In this document: piece after piece, positions 20,837 to 29,340 of the stretch
How positions within the stretch are numbered: the stretch's first letter is position 1
Layout: each line of letters opens with the position of its first letter
Assembly (NCBI GenBank): GCA_019745575.1
Contig: JAIETA010000210.1
Span: 1-35,159 of the forward strand
DNA length: 35,159 nucleotides
Reading direction: 5' to 3'
Source: Reyranella sp.
Lineage (GTDB): Bacteria; Pseudomonadota; Alphaproteobacteria; Reyranellales; Reyranellaceae
Position numbers and translations under genes: made by a program
The notes under the pieces: generated by a model
The model's database searches: none
The model's input: the letters and a program-made list of their open reading frames with translations, nothing else
What the model was told of the DNA's origin: nothing

Positions 20837-22471
20837 GTGATCTGGCGCCTGGGCGCGCTGGCTGTCGCCGCGCTGGTCGCCCTGCCGCTGCTCGGCGTGG
20901 CCTCGAGCCTGTTGTCATGGCAGGGCGAGTTGTGGCGGCACCTGGCCCAAACGCAGCTTGCCGACATCGCCGGCAATACCGTCGTTCTGCTGCTGGGCGT
21001 CGGCCTTGGCACCACCGTCATCGGCACCGGCACCGCCTGGCTGGTCACGATGTGCCGGTTCCCGGGGAGCCGGGCGATGCAGTGGGCGCTGCTGCTGCCG
21101 CTGGTCCTTCCGACCTACATCATCGGCTATGCCTATGCCGACCTGCTGGCCTTCGCCGGACCGTTGCAGGCGACGCTGCGCGGAGCCACCGGCTGGGTGC
21201 GCGGTGACTACTGGTTTCCCGACCTGGGATCGGCGGCCGGCATTGCCCTCCTGTTCACGCTCGTTCTCTATCCCTACGTCTACCTGGCGGCGCGCGCGGC
21301 GTTCCTGGCGCAGTCGCAGCCGCTGCTCGAAGCCAGCCGCATCCTGGGTCACGGGCCCTGGCAGACCTTCTGCCGCGTCGGACTGCCGCTCGCGCGGCCG
21401 GCGATCGCTGCCGGCGCGGCACTGGCGCTGCTGGAGGCGTTGGCCGACTTCGGCACCGTCCAGTACTACGGCGTCCATACCTTCACGACAGCGATCTACC
21501 GGACCTGGTACGGGCTGGGCAACCGCGAGGGTGCCGCCCAGATCTCGCTGATCCTGATCGTCATTGCTGCACTTCTGATCCTCGTCGAGCGCCGTTCGCG
21601 CGGCCGCGCCCGCTTTCACATCACATCCAATCTCCACGATCAGGCCGAGCCGGTCCTTCTTGCCGGTTGGCGGGCGGCCGCGGCCATGCTCGTCTGTGCG
21701 CTGCCCGTACTGCTGGGGTTTGCCCTGCCGACGCTTCATCTGGCGCAGCTTGCCCTCAGTTCCGGCTCGACGCTGGGCGACCCGCGCTTCCTGAGCGAGG
21801 CAACCAACAGCTTGGTGCTCGCTGCTCTCGCAGCGCTCTGCATCGTCGGGTTGGCCCTTTTCCTGAGTTATGCCGGGCGGCTGGTTCGCCAGCGCGCCCT
21901 CAACCGCACGATCGAATTCGCCTCGCTCGGCTACGCCATTCCCGGCGCGGTCATCGCCGTCGGCATCATGTTGCCTCTGGCCTGGACCGATCGCCTGATC
22001 GGCCAGATCTCGAGCGGTCTGTTCGGCCTGTCGGTCGGACTGCTGTTGAGCGGGACCGCGTTCGCCCTGGTGCTGGCCTACACGGTGCGCTTCCTGGCCG
22101 TCGGACTGGCCAATGTCTTGCCGGGGTTGAGCTCGATCGATCCGGCCATGGACGCCAGCGCGCGCGTGCTGGGCGCGCGGCCGCACCAGGTCCTGCGCTA
22201 CATCCATCTACCGATGCTGCGCGGCCCCGCGCTGACGGCGGGCTTGATCGCTTTCGTCGAGGTCTTGAAGGAACTGCCGGCTACGCTGCTGATCCGGCCT
22301 TTCAACTTCGACACGCTGGCCGTCGGCGTCTACCGCTTCGCCTCGGATGAACGCCTTGCTCAGGCCGCGGTTGGCGCAATCCTGATCGTCGCAGTCTCGC
22401 TGGCGCCGGTGATCCTGCTCAGCCGGGCGATTGCCACTCCGATGCCTACTTCCAGCCCGCCCGATCCATGA
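20837..22471 (+). CDS. Fe(III)-type ABC transporter permease (FbpB/ThiP-like, fused two-module)
   Basis: 544 aa, two blocks of TM helices, EASRILGHGPWQTFCRVGLPLARPAI (EAA loop) and a second DASARVLGARPHQVLRYIHLPML loop. GTG start inferred. Confidence 0.9.
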   Translation: MIWRLGALAVAALVALPLLGVASSLLSWQGELWRHLAQTQLADIAGNTVVLLLGVGLGTTVIGTGTAWLVTMCRFPGSRAMQWALLLPLVLPTYIIGYAYADLLAFAGPLQATLRGATGWVRGDYWFPDLGSAAGIALLFTLVLYPYVYLAARAAFLAQSQPLLEASRILGHGPWQTFCRVGLPLARPAIAAGAALALLEALADFGTVQYYGVHTFTTAIYRTWYGLGNREGAAQISLILIVIAALLILVERRSRGRARFHITSNLHDQAEPVLLAGWRAAAAMLVCALPVLLGFALPTLHLAQLALSSGSTLGDPRFLSEATNSLVLAALAALCIVGLALFLSYAGRLVRQRALNRTIEFASLGYAIPGAVIAVGIMLPLAWTDRLIGQISSGLFGLSVGLLLSGTAFALVLAYTVRFLAVGLANVLPGLSSIDPAMDASARVLGARPHQVLRYIHLPMLRGPALTAGLIAFVEVLKELPATLLIRPFNFDTLAVGVYRFASDERLAQAAVGAILIVAVSLAPVILLSRAIATPMPTSSPPDP

Positions 22472-23474
22472 TCTTCAGCGCCTCGACATTGTTCTGTGCG
22501 TAGACGCGCGCATTGAGTTCATCTTCCTTGAACGAGCCCAGCGCCTTGAGTTCACCCGCCGGCTCGACGCCGGCCACCACCGGGTACTCAGAGTTGCCGT
22601 CGGCGAAATAACGCTGGGCCTGCACCGAAACCAGGTACTCCAAAAACTTCACCGCGGCGTCGCGGTTGGGCGCGTGACGCGCCACGGCGCCGCCGCTGAT
22701 GTTCATATGCGTGCCGCGGTCGGCCTGGTTGGGGAATATCACGCCAACCTTGGCGGCGATCTCGCGGTCCTCCGGCTTCTTCGATTTCATGAGGCCGATC
22801 AGATAGTAGGTGTTGGCAAGGCAGAGATCGGCCTCGCCCGCCGCCACGCCCATGATCTGGTCGCGGTCGCCGCCACGGGGCGGACGCGCGAGGTTGGCCG
22901 CGATGCCCCTCGCCCAGGCCTCCGCCTTCTCGGGTCCAAGAGCTGCGAGGATCGAGCCGGTCAGGGATTGGCTGTAGATGTTGCCCGACGAGCGCGTCAG
23001 CAGCCGGCCCCTCCACTTCGGGTCGGCCAGGCTCTCGTAGGTTGGCGCTTCGGCCGGCTTCACCTTGTCCTTGTTGTACATGATCACACGCGCGCGCTTG
23101 GAGAAGCCGAACCACATGCCGTCGGGGTCGCGCAGATAGGCCGGAACGGCCTTGGTCAGGACAGCCGAGGACACGCTTTGCAGCAGCCCCATCTGGCGGG
23201 CCCGCTCGATGCGCCCGGCATCGACGGTGAGGAAGACGTCGCACGGGCTCTTGTCGCCCTCGGCCTTCAGGCGCTCCAGCAGCGGATCGGGCTCGGCATC
23301 GATGCGGTTGATCTTGATGCCGCTCGCGTCGGCGAAATTGCCGTACAGCGCCTCGTCGGTGTTGTAGTGCCGGGCCGAATAAAGATTGAGCGTCGCCGCC
23401 GCCTCGGGCCGCCGCGCGATGAAAGCCCCAACGCCGACAGCAAGGCCGGCGGCCAAGAGCACACGTCGTTTCAC
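22446..23474 (-). CDS. Fe(III) ABC transporter substrate-binding protein (FbpA-like)
   Basis: GTG at 23474 gives MKRRVLLAAGLAVGVGAFIARRPEAAATLNLYSARHYNTDEALYGNFADASGIKINRI; NLYSARHYNTDEALY is typical of iron-binding SBPs. GGAGG upstream. Confidence 0.93.
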   Translation of the reverse strand: MKRRVLLAAGLAVGVGAFIARRPEAAATLNLYSARHYNTDEALYGNFADASGIKINRIDAEPDPLLERLKAEGDKSPCDVFLTVDAGRIERARQMGLLQSVSSAVLTKAVPAYLRDPDGMWFGFSKRARVIMYNKDKVKPAEAPTYESLADPKWRGRLLTRSSGNIYSQSLTGSILAALGPEKAEAWARGIAANLARPPRGGDRDQIMGVAAGEADLCLANTYYLIGLMKSKKPEDREIAAKVGVIFPNQADRGTHMNISGGAVARHAPNRDAAVKFLEYLVSVQAQRYFADGNSEYPVVAGVEPAGELKALGSFKEDELNARVYAQNNVEALKIMDRAGWK

Positions 23475-23507
23475 GGCATCCTCCAATTGCGAGTGAGTGT
23501 CAGTCAC

Positions 23508-23554
23508 ATGATTGATAGCATTTGCATGTCGAGACTGCAAATCGTTCGCATCAT
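23508..23554. promoter_or_regulatory. Candidate iron-regulator (Fur-like) operator upstream of the substrate-binding protein gene
   Basis: ATTTGCA-9 nt-TGCAAAT perfect inverted repeat (23520-23526/23536-23542) inside a wider dyad ATGAT...ATCAT; the right part TGCAAATCGTTCGCA (23536-23550) resembles alphaproteobacterial Fur boxes. Confidence 0.55.
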
Positions 23555-23651
23555 AAATTACACTTCCAATGCGGTCTTTTCCGGCGGGCGACCCTTTGCC
23601 TTGAATTCGCCATTGGGCTTAACATTTCCCCGTAAGGGTCTGCTTGGAACA

Positions 23652-23700
23652 GCGGGAGGCGTTTTCCTCCTCCCGCGAGATCGTTGCCCCGGGGGAACGA
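23652..23700 (+). promoter_or_regulatory. Structured 5' leader of cfa: two consecutive hairpins ending 2 nt before the ATG
   Basis: GCGGGAGG-9 nt-CCTCCCGC (23652-23676) and TCGTTGCCCC/GGGGGAACGA (23681-23700, one mismatch). Confidence 0.5.
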
Positions 23701-23702
23701 CC

Positions 23703-24941
23703 ATGTTGCTAGCCAACGTCCTCGCCCGCGTCCTGGGCGAAGGACAACTGACGATCATCGATGCCGCCGGCCGGTCGCATCGCATCGAGGGCATCCAACC
23801 GGGCCCCGCCGTTACCATTCGCATCCACACATGGTGGACAGGCATGCGCTTGGCGCTCCGCCCGCGGCTGGCGTTCGGCGAAGCCTACATGGACGGCAAG
23901 CTCACGGTCGAACAGGGCACCATCTACGATCTGCTCGATCTTCTGGGGCGCAACATCGCCGGCATCGACGCCACACCGCTGGTCCGCGGCTCCTTCGCCC
24001 TGCAGCGCGCCCTGCGCTTCCTCGAACAGTACAACCCGATCAGCAGGGCCCAACGCAACGTGGCCCATCACTATGACCTCAAGGATCAACTCTACGATTT
24101 CTTCCTCGACCGCGACCGCCAGTACTCGTGCGCCTACTTCACCACGCCGGGCGAAACGCTTGAGCAAGCCCAGTTCGACAAGAAGCGCCACATCGCCGCC
24201 AAGCTGCTGCTGAAACCCGGCCAGCGCGTGCTCGACATCGGATCGGGATGGGGCGGCATGGGCCTGTTCCTCGCCGGGCAGTACGGCGTCGACGTGACCG
24301 GCGTCACGCTGTCCCGCGAGCAGCACACCGTTTCGAGTCGCCGCGCGCTCGAAGGCGGCGTCGCGGACAAAGTCCGCTTCAAGCTCCTCGACTACCGCGA
24401 GGAGCCCGGCCGATACGACCGGATCGTTTCGGTCGGCATGTTCGAACATGTCGGCGTCAGCCACTATGTCGAATACTTCACCAAGGTGAAGGAGCTGCTG
24501 GCCGACGATGGCGTGATGCTGCTGCATTCGATCGGTCGCATGGAACCGCCGGGCGGCACCAACACCTGGCTGCGCAAGTACATCTTCCCCGGCGGTTATA
24601 CGCCGGCCATGTCCGAGGTACTCGCAGCGATCGAGAAAGTCGGCCTGTGGGTCACTGACGTCGAGGTGCTTCGCCTGCACTACGCCGAAACCCTGCGCCA
24701 CTGGCGCCAACGGTTCCAGGCCAATCGGGAACGGGTCAAGCAGACCGCCGGCTACGACGAACGATTCTGCCGCATGTGGGAGTTCTACCTGGCCGGCTGC
24801 GAGGTCTCTTTTCGCTACATGAATCAGATGGTGTTCCAGATCCAGCTCACGAAGCGCCAGGACGCCGTGCCACTGACCCGCGACTACATGGTGGACGCCG
24901 AACGTGGCGCCAGTGCGGCACCGTCGATGGCGGCGGAGTGA
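23703..24941 (+). CDS. cfa: Cyclopropane-fatty-acyl-phospholipid synthase
   Basis: 412 aa; NVAHHYDLKDQLYDFFLDRDRQYSCAYF, VLDIGSGWGGMGLFLA, GVTLSREQ. The track ORF starting at 22431 is over-extended. Confidence 0.95.
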   Translation: MLLANVLARVLGEGQLTIIDAAGRSHRIEGIQPGPAVTIRIHTWWTGMRLALRPRLAFGEAYMDGKLTVEQGTIYDLLDLLGRNIAGIDATPLVRGSFALQRALRFLEQYNPISRAQRNVAHHYDLKDQLYDFFLDRDRQYSCAYFTTPGETLEQAQFDKKRHIAAKLLLKPGQRVLDIGSGWGGMGLFLAGQYGVDVTGVTLSREQHTVSSRRALEGGVADKVRFKLLDYREEPGRYDRIVSVGMFEHVGVSHYVEYFTKVKELLADDGVMLLHSIGRMEPPGGTNTWLRKYIFPGGYTPAMSEVLAAIEKVGLWVTDVEVLRLHYAETLRHWRQRFQANRERVKQTAGYDERFCRMWEFYLAGCEVSFRYMNQMVFQIQLTKRQDAVPLTRDYMVDAERGASAAPSMAAE

Positions 24942-25037
24942 CAAAGACTCGGTTGTCCCCATGTTTCAGGCTATTCTGAGCGGGCTGCCGTATTTGCGGT
25001 GGTGAACGACCCCTCTCGTCCCTAACAAAGGCTCTAC

Positions 25038-26570
25038 ATGGAGCCACAGAAAGACACGTCCAACGTCACGCGCCTTCCCGGCGCCGAAGACGTCCGCCTG
25101 CGCGAGCCGCCGCACAACTTCGAGGCCGAACAGGCCCTGCTGGGCGCCATCCTCGTCAACAACGGCGCCTACCAGCGCGTCGCCGAGTTTCTGCGCCCCG
25201 AACACTTTGCCGACCCCCTGCACGGCAAGCTCTTCGATTCGCTGTCGCGGCTGATCGAGCGCGGCCAGGTCGTGAGCGCCATGACGCTCAAGACCTACGT
25301 CGAGCAGGACGAGACGATGAAAGCGGCCGGCGGCGCCGCCTATCTTGCGCGGCTGGCGGCCGCTTCGGTGCATGTGATCGACGCGGCAGCCTTCGGCCGG
25401 ACCGTGCACGACCTCTACCTTCGCCGGCAGTTGATCGACCTCGGCGAAACCGTCGTCAACGGCGCCTTCGGTGGCGATGTCGAGGACACGGCGCTGCAGC
25501 AGATAGAGGTCGCCGAGAAGAAGCTCTATGATCTCGCCAGCTCCGGCCAGACCGAGGGCGGCTTCAAGCCGTTCCGCGTCGCCCTCACCGAGGCGACCAA
25601 TGCCGCCGAGGCCGCCTACCATCGGGTCGGCCAACTCACCGGCATTGCCAGCGGCCTGTTTCAGCTCGACCAGCTGCTGGGCGGCCTGCATCGATCGGAC
25701 CTGCTGATCCTGGCCGGCCGGCCTTCGATGGGCAAGACGGCCCTGGCCACCAACATCGCCTTCAACGCCGTAAAGGCCTATCGCGAGGAACACGGTGAGG
25801 ACGGCAAGCCCAAGGCCGTCGACGGCGCCGTCGTGGGCTTCTTCTCGCTCGAGATGTCGGCCGAGCAGCTCGCCAACCGCATCCTGTCGGAACAGGCGGG
25901 CATTTCGTCCGAGAAGATCCGCAAGGGCGAGCTGATCAGCAGCGATTTCGACAAGGTCCTGTCGGTGAGCCAGGAGCTGGAGCACCTCAATCTGTTCATC
26001 GACGACACGCCAGCGCTGTCCATCGCGGCGCTGCGCACGCGCGCGCGGCGTCTGAAGCGGACTCACGGCCTCGGCCTGCTGGTGGTCGACTACCTCCAGC
26101 TTCTCAGCCCCTCGGGCAAGTCGCGCCAGGAGAACCGCGTCCAGGAGGTCTCCGAAATCACCCGCGGGCTGAAAACGCTGGCCAAGGAACTCGATGTGCC
26201 GGTGCTGGCACTGTCGCAGCTCAGCCGCGCCGTCGAGCAGCGCGAAGACAAGCGACCGCAGCTTTCTGACTTGCGCGAATCCGGATCGATCGAGCAGGAC
26301 GCCGATGTCGTCATGTTCGTCTATCGCGAGGAATACTACCTGACGCGCTCCGAGCCGACGCGTCGCGCCGAGGAAAGCGACCAGCGCTTCAACGAACGTC
26401 ACGACGACTGGCGCCAGCGTTGCGAGCAGACGTACGGCAAGGCTGAAGTGATCGTGGCCAAGCAGCGCCACGGTCCCACCGGCATTGTGCGGTTGTCGTT
26501 CGACGGCTCGATTACCAAGTTCGACAATCTTCCGGCCGACGAGGAACGGCCGGGCGGTCCCGCCTTCTAG
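25038..26570 (+). CDS. dnaB: Replicative DNA helicase
   Basis: 510 aa; NFEAEQALLGAILVNN, LLILAGRPSMGKTALATNIA, LVVDYLQLL, LSQLSRAVEQREDKRPQLSDLRESGSIEQDADVV. No intein insertion seen. Confidence 0.97.
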   Translation: MEPQKDTSNVTRLPGAEDVRLREPPHNFEAEQALLGAILVNNGAYQRVAEFLRPEHFADPLHGKLFDSLSRLIERGQVVSAMTLKTYVEQDETMKAAGGAAYLARLAAASVHVIDAAAFGRTVHDLYLRRQLIDLGETVVNGAFGGDVEDTALQQIEVAEKKLYDLASSGQTEGGFKPFRVALTEATNAAEAAYHRVGQLTGIASGLFQLDQLLGGLHRSDLLILAGRPSMGKTALATNIAFNAVKAYREEHGEDGKPKAVDGAVVGFFSLEMSAEQLANRILSEQAGISSEKIRKGELISSDFDKVLSVSQELEHLNLFIDDTPALSIAALRTRARRLKRTHGLGLLVVDYLQLLSPSGKSRQENRVQEVSEITRGLKTLAKELDVPVLALSQLSRAVEQREDKRPQLSDLRESGSIEQDADVVMFVYREEYYLTRSEPTRRAEESDQRFNERHDDWRQRCEQTYGKAEVIVAKQRHGPTGIVRLSFDGSITKFDNLPADEERPGGPAF

Positions 26571-26578
26571 GATCGCCG

Positions 26579-27766
26579 ATGACCGCTTCCGCCGACAGCG
26601 ACGCGACGCGCCGGGCCGGCGCGGTCCTCACCATCGACATCGGAGCGATTGCCGCCAACTGGCGCGGCCTGCGCGACGCCGGCCGCGCCGGCGGACGGCC
26701 GGTCGACTGTGCCGCCGTCCTGAAAGCCGATGCCTACGGCACCGGGGCGGCCATCGTCGGCCCACGCCTCGCCGCCGAAGGCTGCCGGCAGTTCTTCGTG
26801 GCGCACATCGACGAGGCGATCGCGTTGCGGCGCGTGCTGCCCGGACATCCGATTTATGTGCTGAACGGCCTGCTGGCCGGCACCGAGGGCGACTTCGTCG
26901 AGCACGATCTCACGCCCGTGCTCAACCATCTCGGCCAACTCAACGCCTGGCGGGCGGCGGCGCAGCGATTCAACCGGCCGCTCGACGCCGTCATCCACCT
27001 CGACACCGGCATGAACCGCCTTGGCTTCGGTCCCGAGGACGCGCAGGCGCTGATCGGCGAGCGTGGCCGGCTGCGCGGTCTGCGGCTCGCGCTGTTCATG
27101 AGTCACCTCGTGGCCTCCGAGGAGACCGCCAACCCGATCAACGGCGAACAGCTGTCCCGTTTCCGCACCTTCGTCAGGGCGATGCCGGGGGCGCCGGCCT
27201 CTCTGGCCAACTCGTCGGGCATTTTTCTCGGCCCCGACTACCATTTCGACCTCATGCGTCCCGGCGCCGCGCTCTACGGCATCAACCCGCTGCCAGGACA
27301 AGCCAATCCCATGCTGCCGACCGTGACGCTGCAGGCCCGCATCCTCCAGGTCCGCCGCGTTGACGCTCTGCAGACCGTTGGATACGGTGCCGCCTGGCGC
27401 GCGGCGAGGCCCACGCGCGTCGCCACCATCGGCCTCGGCTACGCCGACGGCTACTTCCGCGCACTGGTCAACCGCAGCGTCGTGTACATCGCCCAACAGC
27501 CCGTGCCCGTGATCGGCCGCATCTCCATGGACCTCGTGACGATCGACGTGACCGACGTGGCCGAGGCGGATTGCCAGCCGGGCGCGACGGTCGAGGTGCT
27601 GGGCCCGCATCTCACGCCGGACGATCTCGCCGAGCGGGCGCGCACCAACGGCTACGAGATCATGACGGCGCTCGGCCGGCGCTATTGCCGAGTTTACGTG
27701 AACGGCCGACACGACGTCACGGACGACGATCCGGCGGGCGCCGATGCAGCGGGAGAGAATGCGTGA
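26579..27766 (+). CDS. alr: Alanine racemase
   Basis: 395 aa; AVLKADAYGTGA PLP-lysine motif, HLDTGMNRLGF, GRISMDLVTIDVTD. Confidence 0.95.
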   Translation: MTASADSDATRRAGAVLTIDIGAIAANWRGLRDAGRAGGRPVDCAAVLKADAYGTGAAIVGPRLAAEGCRQFFVAHIDEAIALRRVLPGHPIYVLNGLLAGTEGDFVEHDLTPVLNHLGQLNAWRAAAQRFNRPLDAVIHLDTGMNRLGFGPEDAQALIGERGRLRGLRLALFMSHLVASEETANPINGEQLSRFRTFVRAMPGAPASLANSSGIFLGPDYHFDLMRPGAALYGINPLPGQANPMLPTVTLQARILQVRRVDALQTVGYGAAWRAARPTRVATIGLGYADGYFRALVNRSVVYIAQQPVPVIGRISMDLVTIDVTDVAEADCQPGATVEVLGPHLTPDDLAERARTNGYEIMTALGRRYCRVYVNGRHDVTDDDPAGADAAGENA

Positions 27767-28542
27767 ACCTGCCGCTGCTGACCGTGCTCGGCCGCATGAC
27801 GCTGGCCTTCCTCGAGGCCACCGGCGCCGTCACCGCCTTCGCCTTCCAGGCTGTCCGGCGGTCGCTGCAGCCGCCCTACTATCGCCAGCAGATGATCCGG
27901 CAGATGCTGGAGATCGGCTACTATTCCCTGCCCGTCGTCGGGCTGACGGCGATCTTCACCGGCATGGTGCTGGCGCTGCAGAGCTACACCGGCTTTGCCC
28001 GCTTCTCGGCCGAAAGCGCCATCCCCAACGTCGTGGTCGTGTCGCTCACGCGCGAACTGGGCCCGGTGCTGGCCGGCCTCATGGTGGCCGGCCGCGTCGG
28101 CGCCGCCATGGCAGCCGAGATCGGCACGATGCGCGTCACCGAGCAGATCGACGCGCTCACGACGCTGTCGACCGACCCTTTCAAGTATCTGGTCGTGCCA
28201 CGCCTGATCGCCGGCATCGTCACCCTGCCCATCCTGGTGCTGGTCGCCGACATCATCGGCGTACTGGGCGGTTTCCTGGTCGGCGTCTACAAGCTCGACT
28301 TCAACGATGCCGCCTATCTGCGCAACACCATGGACTTCCTGCAGTTCCAGGACGTGTTCTCGGGCCTCGTGAAGGCCGCGGTGTTCGGCTTCCTGATCAC
28401 CCTGATGGGCTGCTACCACGGCTACACGTCGAAGGGCGGCGCCCAGGGCGTCGGGATGGCCACGACCAACGCGGTGGTCTCCGCGTCGATCCTGATCCTG
28501 ACCTTCAATTACTTCATCACCGAAGCCTTCTTCGCGCGTTGA
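27763..28542 (+). CDS. mlaE: MlaE-family ABC transporter permease
   Basis: GTG at 27763 (GTGA overlap with alr stop); MNLPLLTVLGRM..., LTRELGPVLAGLMVAGRVGAAMAAEIGTMRVTEQIDAL signature. Confidence 0.92.
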   Translation: MNLPLLTVLGRMTLAFLEATGAVTAFAFQAVRRSLQPPYYRQQMIRQMLEIGYYSLPVVGLTAIFTGMVLALQSYTGFARFSAESAIPNVVVVSLTRELGPVLAGLMVAGRVGAAMAAEIGTMRVTEQIDALTTLSTDPFKYLVVPRLIAGIVTLPILVLVADIIGVLGGFLVGVYKLDFNDAAYLRNTMDFLQFQDVFSGLVKAAVFGFLITLMGCYHGYTSKGGAQGVGMATTNAVVSASILILTFNYFITEAFFAR

Positions 28543-28559
28543 CCGGCGTGCCCGATCCC

Positions 28560-29333
28560 ATGGCGGCTTCCAAGATCTCCCTGCGCGGCGTCACCAAGGC
28601 CTTCGGTCCGAAGAAGGTGCTGCAGGGCATCGATCTCGACGTCGCGCCGGGCGAATCGCTGGTCGTGATCGGCGGCTCGGGCAGCGGCAAATCGGTGCTG
28701 CTGAAGTGCATCCTGGGCCTGCTCACGCCCGACAGCGGCTCGATCAGGATCGATGGTGAGGAGACCGTCGAGTTCAACGACCGCGGCCGCGCCCGCGTGA
28801 TGCGCAAGTTCGGCATGCTCTTCCAGGGCGGCGCCCTGTTCGATTCGCTGCGGGTGTGGGAGAACGTGGCCTTCGGCCCGATCCAGAGCGACGGCATGGA
28901 TCCCGCGCAGGCGCGCGAGGTCGCCACCGCCAAGCTGGGGGCGGTCGGCCTCGGACCGGAGATCGGCGAACTGTTCCCCTCCGAACTTTCGGGCGGCATG
29001 CAGAAGCGAGTGGCCCTGGCCCGCGCCATCGCCCGCGAACCCGAGATCATCTTCTTCGACGAGCCGACGACCGGCCTCGACCCGATCATGGCCGACGTCA
29101 TCAACGAACTGATCGTGAAGTGCGTCAGCGATCTCGGCGCCACGGCCATTTCCATCACCCACGACATGGCGAGCGCGCGCAAGATCGGCCATCGTATCGG
29201 CATGCTCTACGAGGGCCGCCTGATCTGGCAGGGACCGGTTGCCGACATCGACCGCTCCGGCAACGCCCATGTCGACCAGTTCATCCACGGCCGCGCCGAG
29301 GGACCGATCCGCATGCAGGTCCGGAAGCTCTAG
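28560..29333 (+). CDS. mlaF: MlaF-family ABC transporter ATP-binding protein
   Basis: MAASKISLRGVTKAFGPKKVLQGIDL; Walker A GGSGSGKS, LSGGMQKRVALARAIA, FFDEPTTGLDP. A GTG at 28548 is an alternative start. Confidence 0.92.
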   Translation: MAASKISLRGVTKAFGPKKVLQGIDLDVAPGESLVVIGGSGSGKSVLLKCILGLLTPDSGSIRIDGEETVEFNDRGRARVMRKFGMLFQGGALFDSLRVWENVAFGPIQSDGMDPAQAREVATAKLGAVGLGPEIGELFPSELSGGMQKRVALARAIAREPEIIFFDEPTTGLDPIMADVINELIVKCVSDLGATAISITHDMASARKIGHRIGMLYEGRLIWQGPVADIDRSGNAHVDQFIHGRAEGPIRMQVRKL

Positions 29334-29340
29334 GCCCGGC

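Noticed and set aside
19597-21048. 483-aa minus-strand ORF across rpsF-rpsR-rplI
   Set aside because: Runs antisense to three certain ribosomal protein genes and has no recognisable domain.
22431-24941. 836-aa plus-strand ORF as one long protein
   Set aside because: Only the part from 23703 (Cfa) is real; the upstream extension is antisense to the iron-binding protein gene and crosses a regulatory region.
25038-26570. Intein in dnaB
   Set aside because: Walker A and downstream motifs are contiguous in a normal-length 510-aa protein.
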